Part shown: positions 1-6,633 of the stretch, piece by piece | Position numbering within the stretch: the first letter of the stretch is position 1 | Layout of the letters: the number at the start of each line of letters is the position of its first letter | From: Clostridia bacterium | GTDB taxonomy: Bacteria; Bacillota; Clostridia; Christensenellales; Aristaeellaceae | DNA length: 15,193 nt | Direction of reading: 5' to 3' | NCBI GenBank assembly: GCA_900769875.1 | Contig: CAAGII010000136.1 | Location: 1-15,193 of the forward strand | Notes under the pieces: generated by a model | What the model was told of the DNA's origin: nothing | Seen by the model: the letters and a program-made list of their open reading frames with translations, nothing else | The model's database searches: none | Program-made: the position numbers and the translations under genes

Positions 1-1
1 C

Positions 2-2185
2 GGAAAATGCTCCAAGTGCGGCTATATCAGGGTCGAAGAGCAGCAGCCGCTCTCCATCAGCGTGAGCCGCTCCGTGAGCAAGGCGGAGATCGGCGCAAAA
101 ATTGGCGCAACCGCTTCCGCTTCCGGCGGCGACGGTGACTATTCATTCGCGTGGGTGGTCACATGCAACGGCAGCGTAATCGACGAAACCTCCTTCGGCT
201 ATGGCAAATACTATAGTGTAACCGCCACTAACGCCGGCAGCTATGTGTTTACAGCTTATGTCCGTGACGGCAATGGCAGCCAAAGGTCTGCCAGTTGCGG
301 CGCCATTTCTGTCCAGTCTTCGCACCGTTGGGAAACTGTGACCTCGGTCACATATATCAATCCCACCGAAACAGGGCATGAAACGACAACCGTCACCTAC
401 CAGAAATGCATAGATTGCGGCGAGCAGACAAAGCCAACCATATCCACCGTAATCGAAGCCCATCATCCGGATTACCGCGACTACTGGCGCGAACATCCTC
501 ATCAGCTGTACAGTCACTGCAAGGAATGCGGGTACAAATCAGCAGTGAAGCATTACAATACAGCCAACGGCAAGGTACAAGGCGCTGATACGTGCTGTCT
601 TTGCCATGGCCACTCCTGGCAGTACAATGATTTACTGAAAGAGAATAATCAATGGTACATGGTTTGCTCAAACTGCGGTTTGAAAACTGAAACAGATGAG
701 CCAACGCCAAGTGCAGAACCCCATGATCATAGTGTGCTATACACATTGCCGGCTTCCACACATCCTCATGAAGTCGAGGCATATTGTGCCTGTGGTTTTC
801 ATTGGCCAACCGGCACGACGATACAGGTTAGCGATTGTGAAGAATGCAAAAAAGTAATATTGGCTATGCAGCAGCAGCAAGCTGAACAGGATCTTTGGTT
901 CCTGAATTTTGAGGATACAAACGATATCTTCTGGAATCAGACTGCCGAGTTTGTGACAAATGGTATCCTTGAGAGCACAATCTCCGAATTTGCACAAACC
1001 ACATGGAGCACGCTTGTTCATCCTGGCGATGAAGGCGTCAAGGTGATCAAGGCACTCGCCTCAGGTAACAAGGATCAGGTGTACATCACCGAATGGGAGT
1101 CTTTGCTCATTGATACGCTTAAGGGTTATTATTCCGTAGCAGAAGGAACCACAAATAACCAGCTCAACATCTTTGATTATGGGACGGACGCAGCGGATTT
1201 CATACTGGATATAGCCAAATCCCGCAAAGAAGTAGAGTTGGAGGCGATTCGCGGTCTGTTAGAAAAAGCGATACACAACGGCTCGGGTTCCGCGGCTAAC
1301 TGGTACAGTGCCGCCAAAGACTCTGTGTTGAGTGATCTTTCCTCAATTCAAAACGCAAAAGATGTTCTATCCGTCATCGGAGGCGTTGTCACGTTTTACA
1401 ACGAGAATCAACAGCTACAGCTTCACGAGCAGGAATTGAACGAGTTTGCTCAGTTGCTTCTGGACTACAATGACAATCTGGAAATCCTGCAACAGATCGA
1501 AAACTCAACCAATAATGAGCTACTTAAGCAAGCTTGCAGAAATGTTGCTTCCGACATGACAGCACTGATTTCCGATCCCCAAAGATATGTCAAGAGTGAT
1601 CATACTCAATACATCGGAGAACAGGCAACTGGTATGCTGCTTGATACACTTGCAAGTGCAAGCATGGTCACCGGTATCGCCAGTACCGCCGCCGGTTTCA
1701 CCGAGTGTTTCATCAACCTGGATGCAACACACACCAGCGGTTTGGAGTTGCAAATGCTCAGCGTGCTTGACGCATCGATCAAGGATGATGCCTTTAGAGC
1801 AGCCACAAACAACAATCCTTCCGATTATTATCTCACTGAACTGTATCGTGTACTGCAGATCAGAGGACTGACGCAAAACAAAGACTATGTTCAGAACTAC
1901 AGCCACACACCCGGATTGAACACGTCCGATCTGCACGTGGGCAATGTACAGAGCTTCCTTTCTCAGATTGATCAGCAGATCGGAAGGAACGTGGAATTCC
2001 AGAACAATCTGCTCGTCTCATACCTGCAAGCACAGAATGAAGCCACATGGGTCTGCGTTTGCGGTAACAGCAACATCAATACCGTCTACTGCGGAATCTG
2101 TGGTCGTTGGCGCTGCCCGTCCTGCGGCTATTATTCCGACAACCGCCTGGAGAAGGCTTGTCAGCACTGTGGCACACGCAAGTGA
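2..2185 (+). CDS. Large Cys/His-rich, probably secreted zinc-ribbon protein (5' end outside window)
   Basis: The reading frame is already open at the left edge, so the 727 visible residues lack the true N-terminus; the GTG at 62 is only an internal valine codon. Visible order (residue 1 = codon at 2): a CxxCG pair at C3/C6, a beta-rich Ig/PKD-like stretch at about 25-105, then CxxC or CxC pairs at C136/C139, C173/C176, C198-C201, C222/C225, C262/C264 and C279/C282. Two of these follow an HPH motif. A long, mostly alpha-helical region of unknown fold covers about 285-680. A C-terminal double ribbon follows from W683 (WVCVCG, YCGICG, CPSCG, CQHCG). Clostridial surface proteins often carry such CxxCG modules, so a secreted, metal-binding or structural role is inferred; no enzyme motif was recognised. 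Codons are markedly more AT-rich than downstream genes. The next gene starts 17 bases after the stop and carries the same type of ribbon. Confidence 0.8.
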   Translation, partial: GKCSKCGYIRVEEQQPLSISVSRSVSKAEIGAKIGATASASGGDGDYSFAWVVTCNGSVIDETSFGYGKYYSVTATNAGSYVFTAYVRDGNGSQRSASCGAISVQSSHRWETVTSVTYINPTETGHETTTVTYQKCIDCGEQTKPTISTVIEAHHPDYRDYWREHPHQLYSHCKECGYKSAVKHYNTANGKVQGADTCCLCHGHSWQYNDLLKENNQWYMVCSNCGLKTETDEPTPSAEPHDHSVLYTLPASTHPHEVEAYCACGFHWPTGTTIQVSDCEECKKVILAMQQQQAEQDLWFLNFEDTNDIFWNQTAEFVTNGILESTISEFAQTTWSTLVHPGDEGVKVIKALASGNKDQVYITEWESLLIDTLKGYYSVAEGTTNNQLNIFDYGTDAADFILDIAKSRKEVELEAIRGLLEKAIHNGSGSAANWYSAAKDSVLSDLSSIQNAKDVLSVIGGVVTFYNENQQLQLHEQELNEFAQLLLDYNDNLEILQQIENSTNNELLKQACRNVASDMTALISDPQRYVKSDHTQYIGEQATGMLLDTLASASMVTGIASTAAGFTECFINLDATHTSGLELQMLSVLDASIKDDAFRAATNNNPSDYYLTELYRVLQIRGLTQNKDYVQNYSHTPGLNTSDLHVGNVQSFLSQIDQQIGRNVEFQNNLLVSYLQAQNEATWVCVCGNSNINTVYCGICGRWRCPSCGYYSDNRLEKACQHCGTRK

Positions 2186-2202
2186 TTATAAGGAGGAAAA
2201 CA

Positions 2203-2856
2203 ATGAACACACGCAAATGGCTCTTCACCGCATTTGGGCTCATCGCTTTCGTGACGCTTGCCCTCGCACTCCCGGCACATGCAGACAACTGGATATGCTA
2301 CGAATGTGGCTACACTGGCAATCATGACAGTTTCTGCGGCATGTGCGGCCTGTCCCGCATAGAAAACGATGCGCTGCAGAGCGGCACTCAGTCATCGGGC
2401 ACATCAGGCGGCAGTTGGGTCTGCAGCAGCTGCGGACACACTGACAACAACTACAATTTCTGCGGCATATGCGGCCTGTCCCGCGCAGAAAACAACTCGC
2501 ACAACGGCGCTACGCAGACCGTTCAGCCAACGTCCGTACCGAGGTATGTCACAAGAAGCACTCCTGCCGTGCAATCAACCCCCGTGCCGACGCCCAACAA
2601 CAGGCCGCTTTTCCGCATTGAGATCGACGTGGGCAGCGGCAACGTCAGAAACGCGCCGAGCTTCGGCGGCGAGAAGATCGGCGTGGTGGTCGCGCGCGAA
2701 CGCTTTGACGTGTTCGAGGTGGTGCACGACGCGAACAACTGCTTCTGGTACCGCATTCAGCTGGGCTGGATTCATTCGGGCATCACCACATGGAAGGTGC
2801 CCGACCTGACGCAGAGCTACGGCTCCACGCCCGCGCCCACCGCGCCGCGATATTGA
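2203..2856 (+). CDS. Exported double zinc-ribbon (RanBP2-like) protein with C-terminal SH3-like domain
   Basis: The protein has 217 residues. The ATG at 2203 was chosen because AGGAGG at 2191-2196 precedes it and it yields a clean signal peptide (basic MNTRK start, hydrophobic core, probable cleavage after AHA at residue 27). Two tandem ribbons follow, W30-C32-C35-N40-F44-C45-C48 and W72-C74-C77-N82-F86-C87-C90. Their spacing matches the RanBP2-type pattern W-x-C-x2-C-x3-N-x4-[FY]-C-x2-C. After a Thr/Pro-rich linker (about 92-136), residues 137-195 look like a bacterial SH3 domain (GNVRNAPS, then WYRIQLGWIHSG), a fold that usually binds cell-wall peptides. It probably shares an operon with the upstream gene, whose C-terminal ribbon is of the same kind. 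A surface or wall-associated role is inferred. The ribbon half is visibly more AT-rich than the SH3 half, suggesting a chimeric gene. Confidence 0.82.
   Translation: MNTRKWLFTAFGLIAFVTLALALPAHADNWICYECGYTGNHDSFCGMCGLSRIENDALQSGTQSSGTSGGSWVCSSCGHTDNNYNFCGICGLSRAENNSHNGATQTVQPTSVPRYVTRSTPAVQSTPVPTPNNRPLFRIEIDVGSGNVRNAPSFGGEKIGVVVARERFDVFEVVHDANNCFWYRIQLGWIHSGITTWKVPDLTQSYGSTPAPTAPRY
2290..2493 (+). repeat. Intragenic tandem duplication of the zinc-ribbon module (126-base period)
   Basis: Two copies of the ribbon coding unit begin at the Trp codons at 2290 and 2416. Their 3' parts (2332-2367 and 2458-2493, 36 bases each) differ at only three positions by my count, while the 5' parts have drifted. 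This is a relatively recent duplication or conversion of one module inside the gene. Confidence 0.75.
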
Positions 2857-2924
2857 CGCGACAATGCATAGAGCATCCTTCCTGTGCATACAATGGTAGC
2901 ATCAAGCATGCAAGGAGGTTCTCT

Positions 2925-3128
2925 ATGGTACTGGATGCGATTTCGCTGCTGCTGGTCATCATCGGCGCGATCAACTGGCTGCTGGTGGGTGTGTTCCAAT
3001 TCGATCTGGTGGCGTGGGCGTTCGGCGGACAGGGCGCGCTGGTGAGCCGGATTCTGTATACCATCATCGGCGCGGCAGGTCTGTGGTGCATCACCTTCCT
3101 CTTCCGCGACAGGTATGGTAACAAGTAA
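2925..3128 (+). CDS. DUF378 family small membrane protein (YuzA-like)
   Basis: This 67-residue protein starts at the ATG at 2925, behind AAGGAGGT at 2912-2919; the frame is open further upstream but has no comparable ribosome site. Two hydrophobic segments (about residues 4-24 and 38-60) flank a short FQFDLVAWAFGG stretch. The opening, DxISLLLVIIGAINWLLVG, is the hallmark of DUF378, a family of about 70-residue two-helix membrane proteins of unknown function. Length and topology fit the family. A TACAAT at 2889-2894 could be its -10 element, but no good -35 is present. A strong terminator follows 14 bases after the stop, so the gene is probably monocistronic or the last of its unit. Confidence 0.85.
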   Translation: MVLDAISLLLVIIGAINWLLVGVFQFDLVAWAFGGQGALVSRILYTIIGAAGLWCITFLFRDRYGNK

Positions 3129-3142
3129 ACACGCTTTCCAAG

Positions 3143-3176
3143 AGACGGCGCCACGCTGCACAGGCGCTGTCTTTTT
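3143..3176 (+). terminator. Intrinsic terminator after the DUF378 gene
   Basis: A 10-bp stem (3143-3152 with 3163-3172, one G-T pair) with a 10-base loop runs into TTTTT at 3172-3176. It separates the DUF378 gene from the transglutaminase/Cas6e unit. Confidence 0.88.
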
Positions 3177-3208
3177 GCTGCATAGGGGATGCAATGCGCG
3201 CGCAAGTA

Positions 3209-3217
3209 TGATACAAT
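3209..3217 (+). promoter_or_regulatory. Extended -10 promoter of the transglutaminase/Cas6e unit
   Basis: TGA-TACAAT (TG at 3209-3210, hexamer 3212-3217) is an extended -10 element. The hexamer 17 bases upstream (ATGCAA, 3189-3194) is a poor -35, which extended -10 promoters tolerate. The inferred transcript start near 3224 would leave a leader of about 24 bases containing AAGGAGGA. The terminator directly upstream supports a new transcription unit here. Confidence 0.6.
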
Positions 3218-3247
3218 ACAGACAGGATCACCAAGGAGGAAATCAAT

Positions 3248-4621
3248 ATGAATGTGGAGAAAGCCGTCAGAAGTCTGAGCATGCCCCTGCCGGAGGATAT
3301 CCTCAAGCGCAAGTGGGCGGGCGATATCATGGGCGCGCTGGAGGCGGTGGAGCTTCGCCTCGGCACACAGCTGCCCGATATGCTGCGCGACCGCCTGCTG
3401 GTGGAGCGCGAGCGCCTGCGCCGCCTGCCGACGCAGTATCCGTGGAACCGCGCGCAGGCGCTGGAAAAGCTGCAGTCGCTTGTGCCGGACGTGACGGATC
3501 AGGAGCTGGAGGCGCTTGAAAAGGCGGGTCTGGTGGATTTTATTTACCTGAATGGCGAAAAGCGCTACTTTGTGCGCTTCCACAAAACGCTGGCGAAGTA
3601 TCCCGACATGCAGCGCCGCATGGGCGCGACGGTGGACGGGCGCTCGCCGTGGCTTGACCCGATGATTGAGAAAATCATGCGCGACGGCAGCCTCGGCTAC
3701 CGCATCACGCTGAAAAGCAGCGTGTATGTGGATGAGGACAGCTTCGTGCCGGGCGTGTACCGCGCATGGCTGCCCTTCCCGGCGGTGAGCGCGCAGCAGT
3801 CCAGCATCGCGCTGGTGGAAGGCGAGCCCGACCTGATCGCGCCCGAAACCGCGCCCGCACGCACCGCCTACTGGGAAAAGCGCATGGATACGCGCGAAAA
3901 GCTGGAAATGACCTATCGCTACGACAGCGTGATCCGCTATGCCGATCCGCTGCACGCGCCCGCGCCCGCGCAGGCGCTGTATCCAGCCGCGCTCCCGCCC
4001 TGTGCGGACGATCTGGCCGAGGACGGCGTGTATATCCGCTTCACGCCCTATTTGCGCGCGCTCGCCTCGCAGCTTGCGCAGGGCGCGCAGACGCCTTGCG
4101 AAAAGGCGTGGCGCTTCTACGAGTTTGTGACCACGCAGGTCAAATACAGCTTCATGCGCGATTATTTCCAGATTGACGATCTGGGCGAATACTGCGCGGT
4201 CAACCTCAAGGGCGATTGCGGGCTGCAGGCGCTGCTATTCATCATTCTCTGCCGCATCGCGGGCATTCCGGCGCGCTGGCAGAGCGGCATGAGCATCGAC
4301 AGCGACTATGTGGGCAGCCATGACTGGGCGCAGTTCTATCTGGACGGTTGGGGCTGGCTCTTTGCAGACCCGAGCTACGGCGGCGGCGCGTACCGCAACG
4401 GCAGCGCGACGCGCCACGCCTTCTACTTCGGCAACCTTGACCCGATGCGCATGGTGGCCAACCGCGTCTATCAGGCGCCGCTGACCCCGGAGATCGGGCA
4501 CTTCCGCGTCGATCCCTTCGACAACCAGAGCGGTGAAATCGAGCGCGTCGGCGCGGAGACCGCCTTCACCGGCCGCGAGGTCGACGGCGACGCGGAGCTT
4601 GTCTCCATGGAGGAAATCTGA
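3248..4621 (+). CDS. Cytoplasmic transglutaminase-like (papain-fold) protein
   Basis: The 457-residue product starts at ATG 3248 with AAGGAGGA at 3233-3240. The C-terminal half carries the transglutaminase-like core: Cys324 in GDCGLQALLF, His358 in SHDWAQFY and Asp374 in ADPSYGG, with spacing usual for the Cys-His-Asp triad. The fold therefore looks catalytically complete, either as a protease/amidase or as an acyl transferase. Residues 1-110 are mostly helical and end in a winged-helix-like stretch (about 70-112). Residues 145-240 look beta-rich. There is no signal peptide or membrane segment, so it should act in the cytoplasm, unlike many bacterial transglutaminase-like proteins that are exported. 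Its stop lies 24 bases before the Cas6e-like gene, so the two are probably co-transcribed. The substrate is unknown. Confidence 0.85.
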   Translation: MNVEKAVRSLSMPLPEDILKRKWAGDIMGALEAVELRLGTQLPDMLRDRLLVERERLRRLPTQYPWNRAQALEKLQSLVPDVTDQELEALEKAGLVDFIYLNGEKRYFVRFHKTLAKYPDMQRRMGATVDGRSPWLDPMIEKIMRDGSLGYRITLKSSVYVDEDSFVPGVYRAWLPFPAVSAQQSSIALVEGEPDLIAPETAPARTAYWEKRMDTREKLEMTYRYDSVIRYADPLHAPAPAQALYPAALPPCADDLAEDGVYIRFTPYLRALASQLAQGAQTPCEKAWRFYEFVTTQVKYSFMRDYFQIDDLGEYCAVNLKGDCGLQALLFIILCRIAGIPARWQSGMSIDSDYVGSHDWAQFYLDGWGWLFADPSYGGGAYRNGSATRHAFYFGNLDPMRMVANRVYQAPLTPEIGHFRVDPFDNQSGEIERVGAETAFTGREVDGDAELVSMEEI

Positions 4622-4645
4622 CCCACAGGCAAAGGAGGCTGCGCC

Positions 4646-5227
4646 ATGTTTCTGACCCGGATGGCGCTGGATATTGCGCGCAGCGCCACCCAGCAGGCCC
4701 TGACAAGCCCTGAAATCATGAACGAGGCCGTGCGCAGCGCACACTACGGCGAAAACGCGCTCTGGCGGATCGATCAGCTGCGCGACAGGCCGTATCTGCT
4801 GGTGCTGAGCCGCTTCCGCCCCGCGATGTGGGGCATTCACGAGCAGCTCGGCATCCCGGGCGCGTTTCCCAGCTGGGAGAGCGAGTGCCTCGACGACGCG
4901 CTGGAGGCGCTCGCGCGCGGCGACAGGCTGCGTTTCCGCCTGCTCGCCATGCCGCCTGAGGACGCGCCGCCCGCCCGCCTGAAGGACTGGCTCATCAGCG
5001 AGGGCGCGGCATGCGGCTTTTCGTTGAGCGCAGCGGATTTCGACGTGCTGCATGTGCAGCGCCGCGCGCTCCCCGACGCCACGGTGACGGCGGCCTTTGC
5101 GGGCGTGCTCACCGTGCTGGAGCCGGAGCGCTTTGCCAGCGCGCTCCAAAGCGGCATCGGCGGCGGGCGGCGCTTCGGCATGGGACTGATGACGCTGGAT
5201 GCGCCCGGCGCGCATCAGCGGACGTAA
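4646..5227 (+). CDS. Orphan Cas6e (CasE/Cse3)-like protein lacking the catalytic histidine
   Basis: The 193-residue product starts at ATG 4646 with AAAGGAGG at 4631-4638. It follows the Cas6e pattern from end to end: MFLTRMALD at the start, SPEIMNEAV at 21-29, LWRIDQ at about 39-44, RLRFRLLAMP in the middle, and a C-terminal FAGVLTV...GIGGGRRFGMGLMTL with the glycine-rich RNA-binding loop. Cas6e is the type I-E CRISPR endonuclease that cleaves repeat hairpins to make crRNA. Compared from memory with Thermus thermophilus Cse3, the N-terminus aligns without gaps: catalytic His26 is Asn26 and Tyr23 is Glu23. The basic Gly-Lys-Arg segment after the central RFRL strand is also shortened. No other cas gene or CRISPR array is in the window. 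It may be a relic or a repurposed RNA-binding protein. Confidence is high for the family and low for function. Confidence 0.83.
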   Translation: MFLTRMALDIARSATQQALTSPEIMNEAVRSAHYGENALWRIDQLRDRPYLLVLSRFRPAMWGIHEQLGIPGAFPSWESECLDDALEALARGDRLRFRLLAMPPEDAPPARLKDWLISEGAACGFSLSAADFDVLHVQRRALPDATVTAAFAGVLTVLEPERFASALQSGIGGGRRFGMGLMTLDAPGAHQRT

Positions 5228-5271
5228 TGCACGAAATCAGCGAAAAAACGCGCATCAGGCAGGAAAAGCAG

Positions 5272-5317
5272 CGGCATGTACCGAATAGAAAAAGGTACGG
5301 GAAAGTATGCCGTTTTT
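5272..5317 (+). terminator. Probable intrinsic terminator after the Cas6e-like gene
   Basis: CGGCAT-GTACC (5272-5282) can pair with GGTAC (5294-5298) and ATGCCG (5307-5312), leaving an 8-base bulge between the two right arms, and TTTTT follows at 5313-5317. The bulge makes it less canonical than the other terminators here. The rest of 5228-5404 shows no gene and no clear promoter. Confidence 0.45.
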
Positions 5318-5404
5318 CGCTTTGCGGGATGAAAGCGGCGCGCCCGCGCGTTATCCTGATGAAGGACGCAGTTTGCTTCACCTTGCGAAAGGCAGGTATG
5401 GGAT

Positions 5405-6562
5405 ATGGCCAAACGTCAACATCGCAAATCGGATCCGCTCAAGCTGGTCGTCATTGCCACGCTTGTGCTGGCAGTGCTGTCCGCCGCCTGCTATTTGGGC
5501 GGCAGCTATCTGACCACCATGCAGAAAAGCGCTCTGCTTGCCGAGCAGAAGGCGGCGGAGGAGCGCAATCAGGCGCTGCACGACGCGTATACCATCGCCG
5601 TGGCGGAGTATGAGCAGAAGCTCGCTGACCGCGAGGGCGCCAACGAAGCCTGGCCCGCCGCCAACGGCAACGGCTGGGAGGTCGTTGACCTGACCAACTA
5701 TCCGCTGGAGAACCCCGTTGAGCAGACCATGAGCAGGCAGGACGCCATGTACAACGGCATGCTGCTGGTCAACGAGTGGCACTCCCGCCCCGATGATTTC
5801 CGCGAGGATACGCTGGTGGGCGTGAGCGCGTACTCCAAGAGCCTCGGCATGAAGCTGGGCGTCAGCTCCAGCAGCGTCAAGCTGTTCCCCGCGGCCGTCA
5901 AGGCGCTGACCGACTGCCTCTACGACGCCAAGCAGCAGGGGTATGAAAACTACGTCATCTACGAGGGCTACCGCTCCTATGAGGAGCAGAACGTCATGTT
6001 CCAGTCCGCGATGGCGAAGTACGAAAGCCGCTATTCCGGCGAGGCGCTCATCGACCAGGCGAAGAAGGACTGCAATTATCCCGGCACCAGCAGCTACAAC
6101 AGCGGCATGGCGTTCCGCATCATCCTCTACAAGAGCGGCGACAAGGCCGTGAACGACAAGGTGTTCTTCGCCTGCGACGAGGGCCTGTGGTTCCTGAACA
6201 ACGGCTGGAAGTATGGCCTTGTGCATCGCTTCCCGCTGGAGGACTACCCGGTATCCGGCACGCAGGACAAGAGCTACAAAACCGGCGTGAGCGCCAAGCT
6301 GCAGACCTTCTCCTATGTGGGCAAGGGCAACGCCGCCGCCATGCACATCCTCGGCCTGTGCAAGGAGGAGTATGTGGAGTACCTGATGGAGCATCCGCAT
6401 ATCGCCATCTTTGAGGACGGCAAGCTCCGCTACGAAATCAGCCGCGAGTATGTGGGCGAGGAGGACGAGCTGACCGTGACCTATGTGGGCAAGTCGAGCG
6501 TGAAGGAGGCCACCACCTCGCTGGACAACATGGGCTACGCCATCACCGTGTTTGAATACTGA
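5405..6562 (+). CDS. Membrane-anchored VanY-family (D,D-carboxypeptidase-like) protein, probable pseudoenzyme
   Basis: The 385-residue product starts at ATG 5405 behind a weak GGCAGG site. A short basic N-terminus and one membrane helix (about 12-34) are followed by a Gln/Glu-rich coiled-coil-like linker (about 37-75) and an extracellular VanY-like domain. Family signatures kept are GYRSYEEQ (188-195), PGTS before residue 230, GWKYGLVHRFP, YVG (304-306) and a C-terminal DNMGYAITV. The zinc-site motif that normally reads SxHxxGxAxD here reads SSYNSGMAFR (229-238), so the His ligand is Tyr231 and the Asp ligand is Arg238. In the ExWH region before YVG, the usual catalytic Glu and His positions hold Lys298 and Thr301 by my alignment. 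Zinc-dependent peptidase activity is therefore unlikely; peptidoglycan binding or a regulatory role is inferred. A strong terminator follows. Confidence 0.82.
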   Translation: MAKRQHRKSDPLKLVVIATLVLAVLSAACYLGGSYLTTMQKSALLAEQKAAEERNQALHDAYTIAVAEYEQKLADREGANEAWPAANGNGWEVVDLTNYPLENPVEQTMSRQDAMYNGMLLVNEWHSRPDDFREDTLVGVSAYSKSLGMKLGVSSSSVKLFPAAVKALTDCLYDAKQQGYENYVIYEGYRSYEEQNVMFQSAMAKYESRYSGEALIDQAKKDCNYPGTSSYNSGMAFRIILYKSGDKAVNDKVFFACDEGLWFLNNGWKYGLVHRFPLEDYPVSGTQDKSYKTGVSAKLQTFSYVGKGNAAAMHILGLCKEEYVEYLMEHPHIAIFEDGKLRYEISREYVGEEDELTVTYVGKSSVKEATTSLDNMGYAITVFEY

Positions 6563-6569
6563 CATGCAG

Positions 6570-6603
6570 CGGGCGCCGACCCTCCCGGGAAGCGCCCGTT
6601 TTT
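6570..6603 (+). terminator. Intrinsic terminator after the VanY-like gene
   Basis: CGGGCGC (6570-6576) pairs with GCGCCCG (6592-6598) and TTTTT follows at 6599-6603. Only about 20 bases remain before the next ribosome site, so the chromate-transporter pair may depend on read-through or on a promoter not recognised here. Confidence 0.88.
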
Positions 6604-6633
6604 CTGTGCTTTGAACGAAACGGAGGAATGCAC

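Noticed and set aside
2783..3955. Open frame of 390 codons on the minus strand
   Set aside because: It crosses the opposite strand of three supported genes and a terminator, and has the same low-complexity His/Arg/Ala composition.
4622..5404. CRISPR array or degenerate repeats near the Cas6e-like gene
   Set aside because: I looked for repeated segments of about 28-29 bases with a GC-rich palindrome after the gene and across the window. None recurs with spacer-like intervals.
5011..5613. Plus-strand frame bridging the Cas6e-like and VanY-like genes
   Set aside because: It overlaps both genes out of frame and runs through the probable terminator; no ribosome site and no motif support it.
5378..6565. 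Open frame of 395 codons on the minus strand
   Set aside because: It mirrors the VanY-like gene almost exactly; the sense frame has clear family motifs, this one has none.
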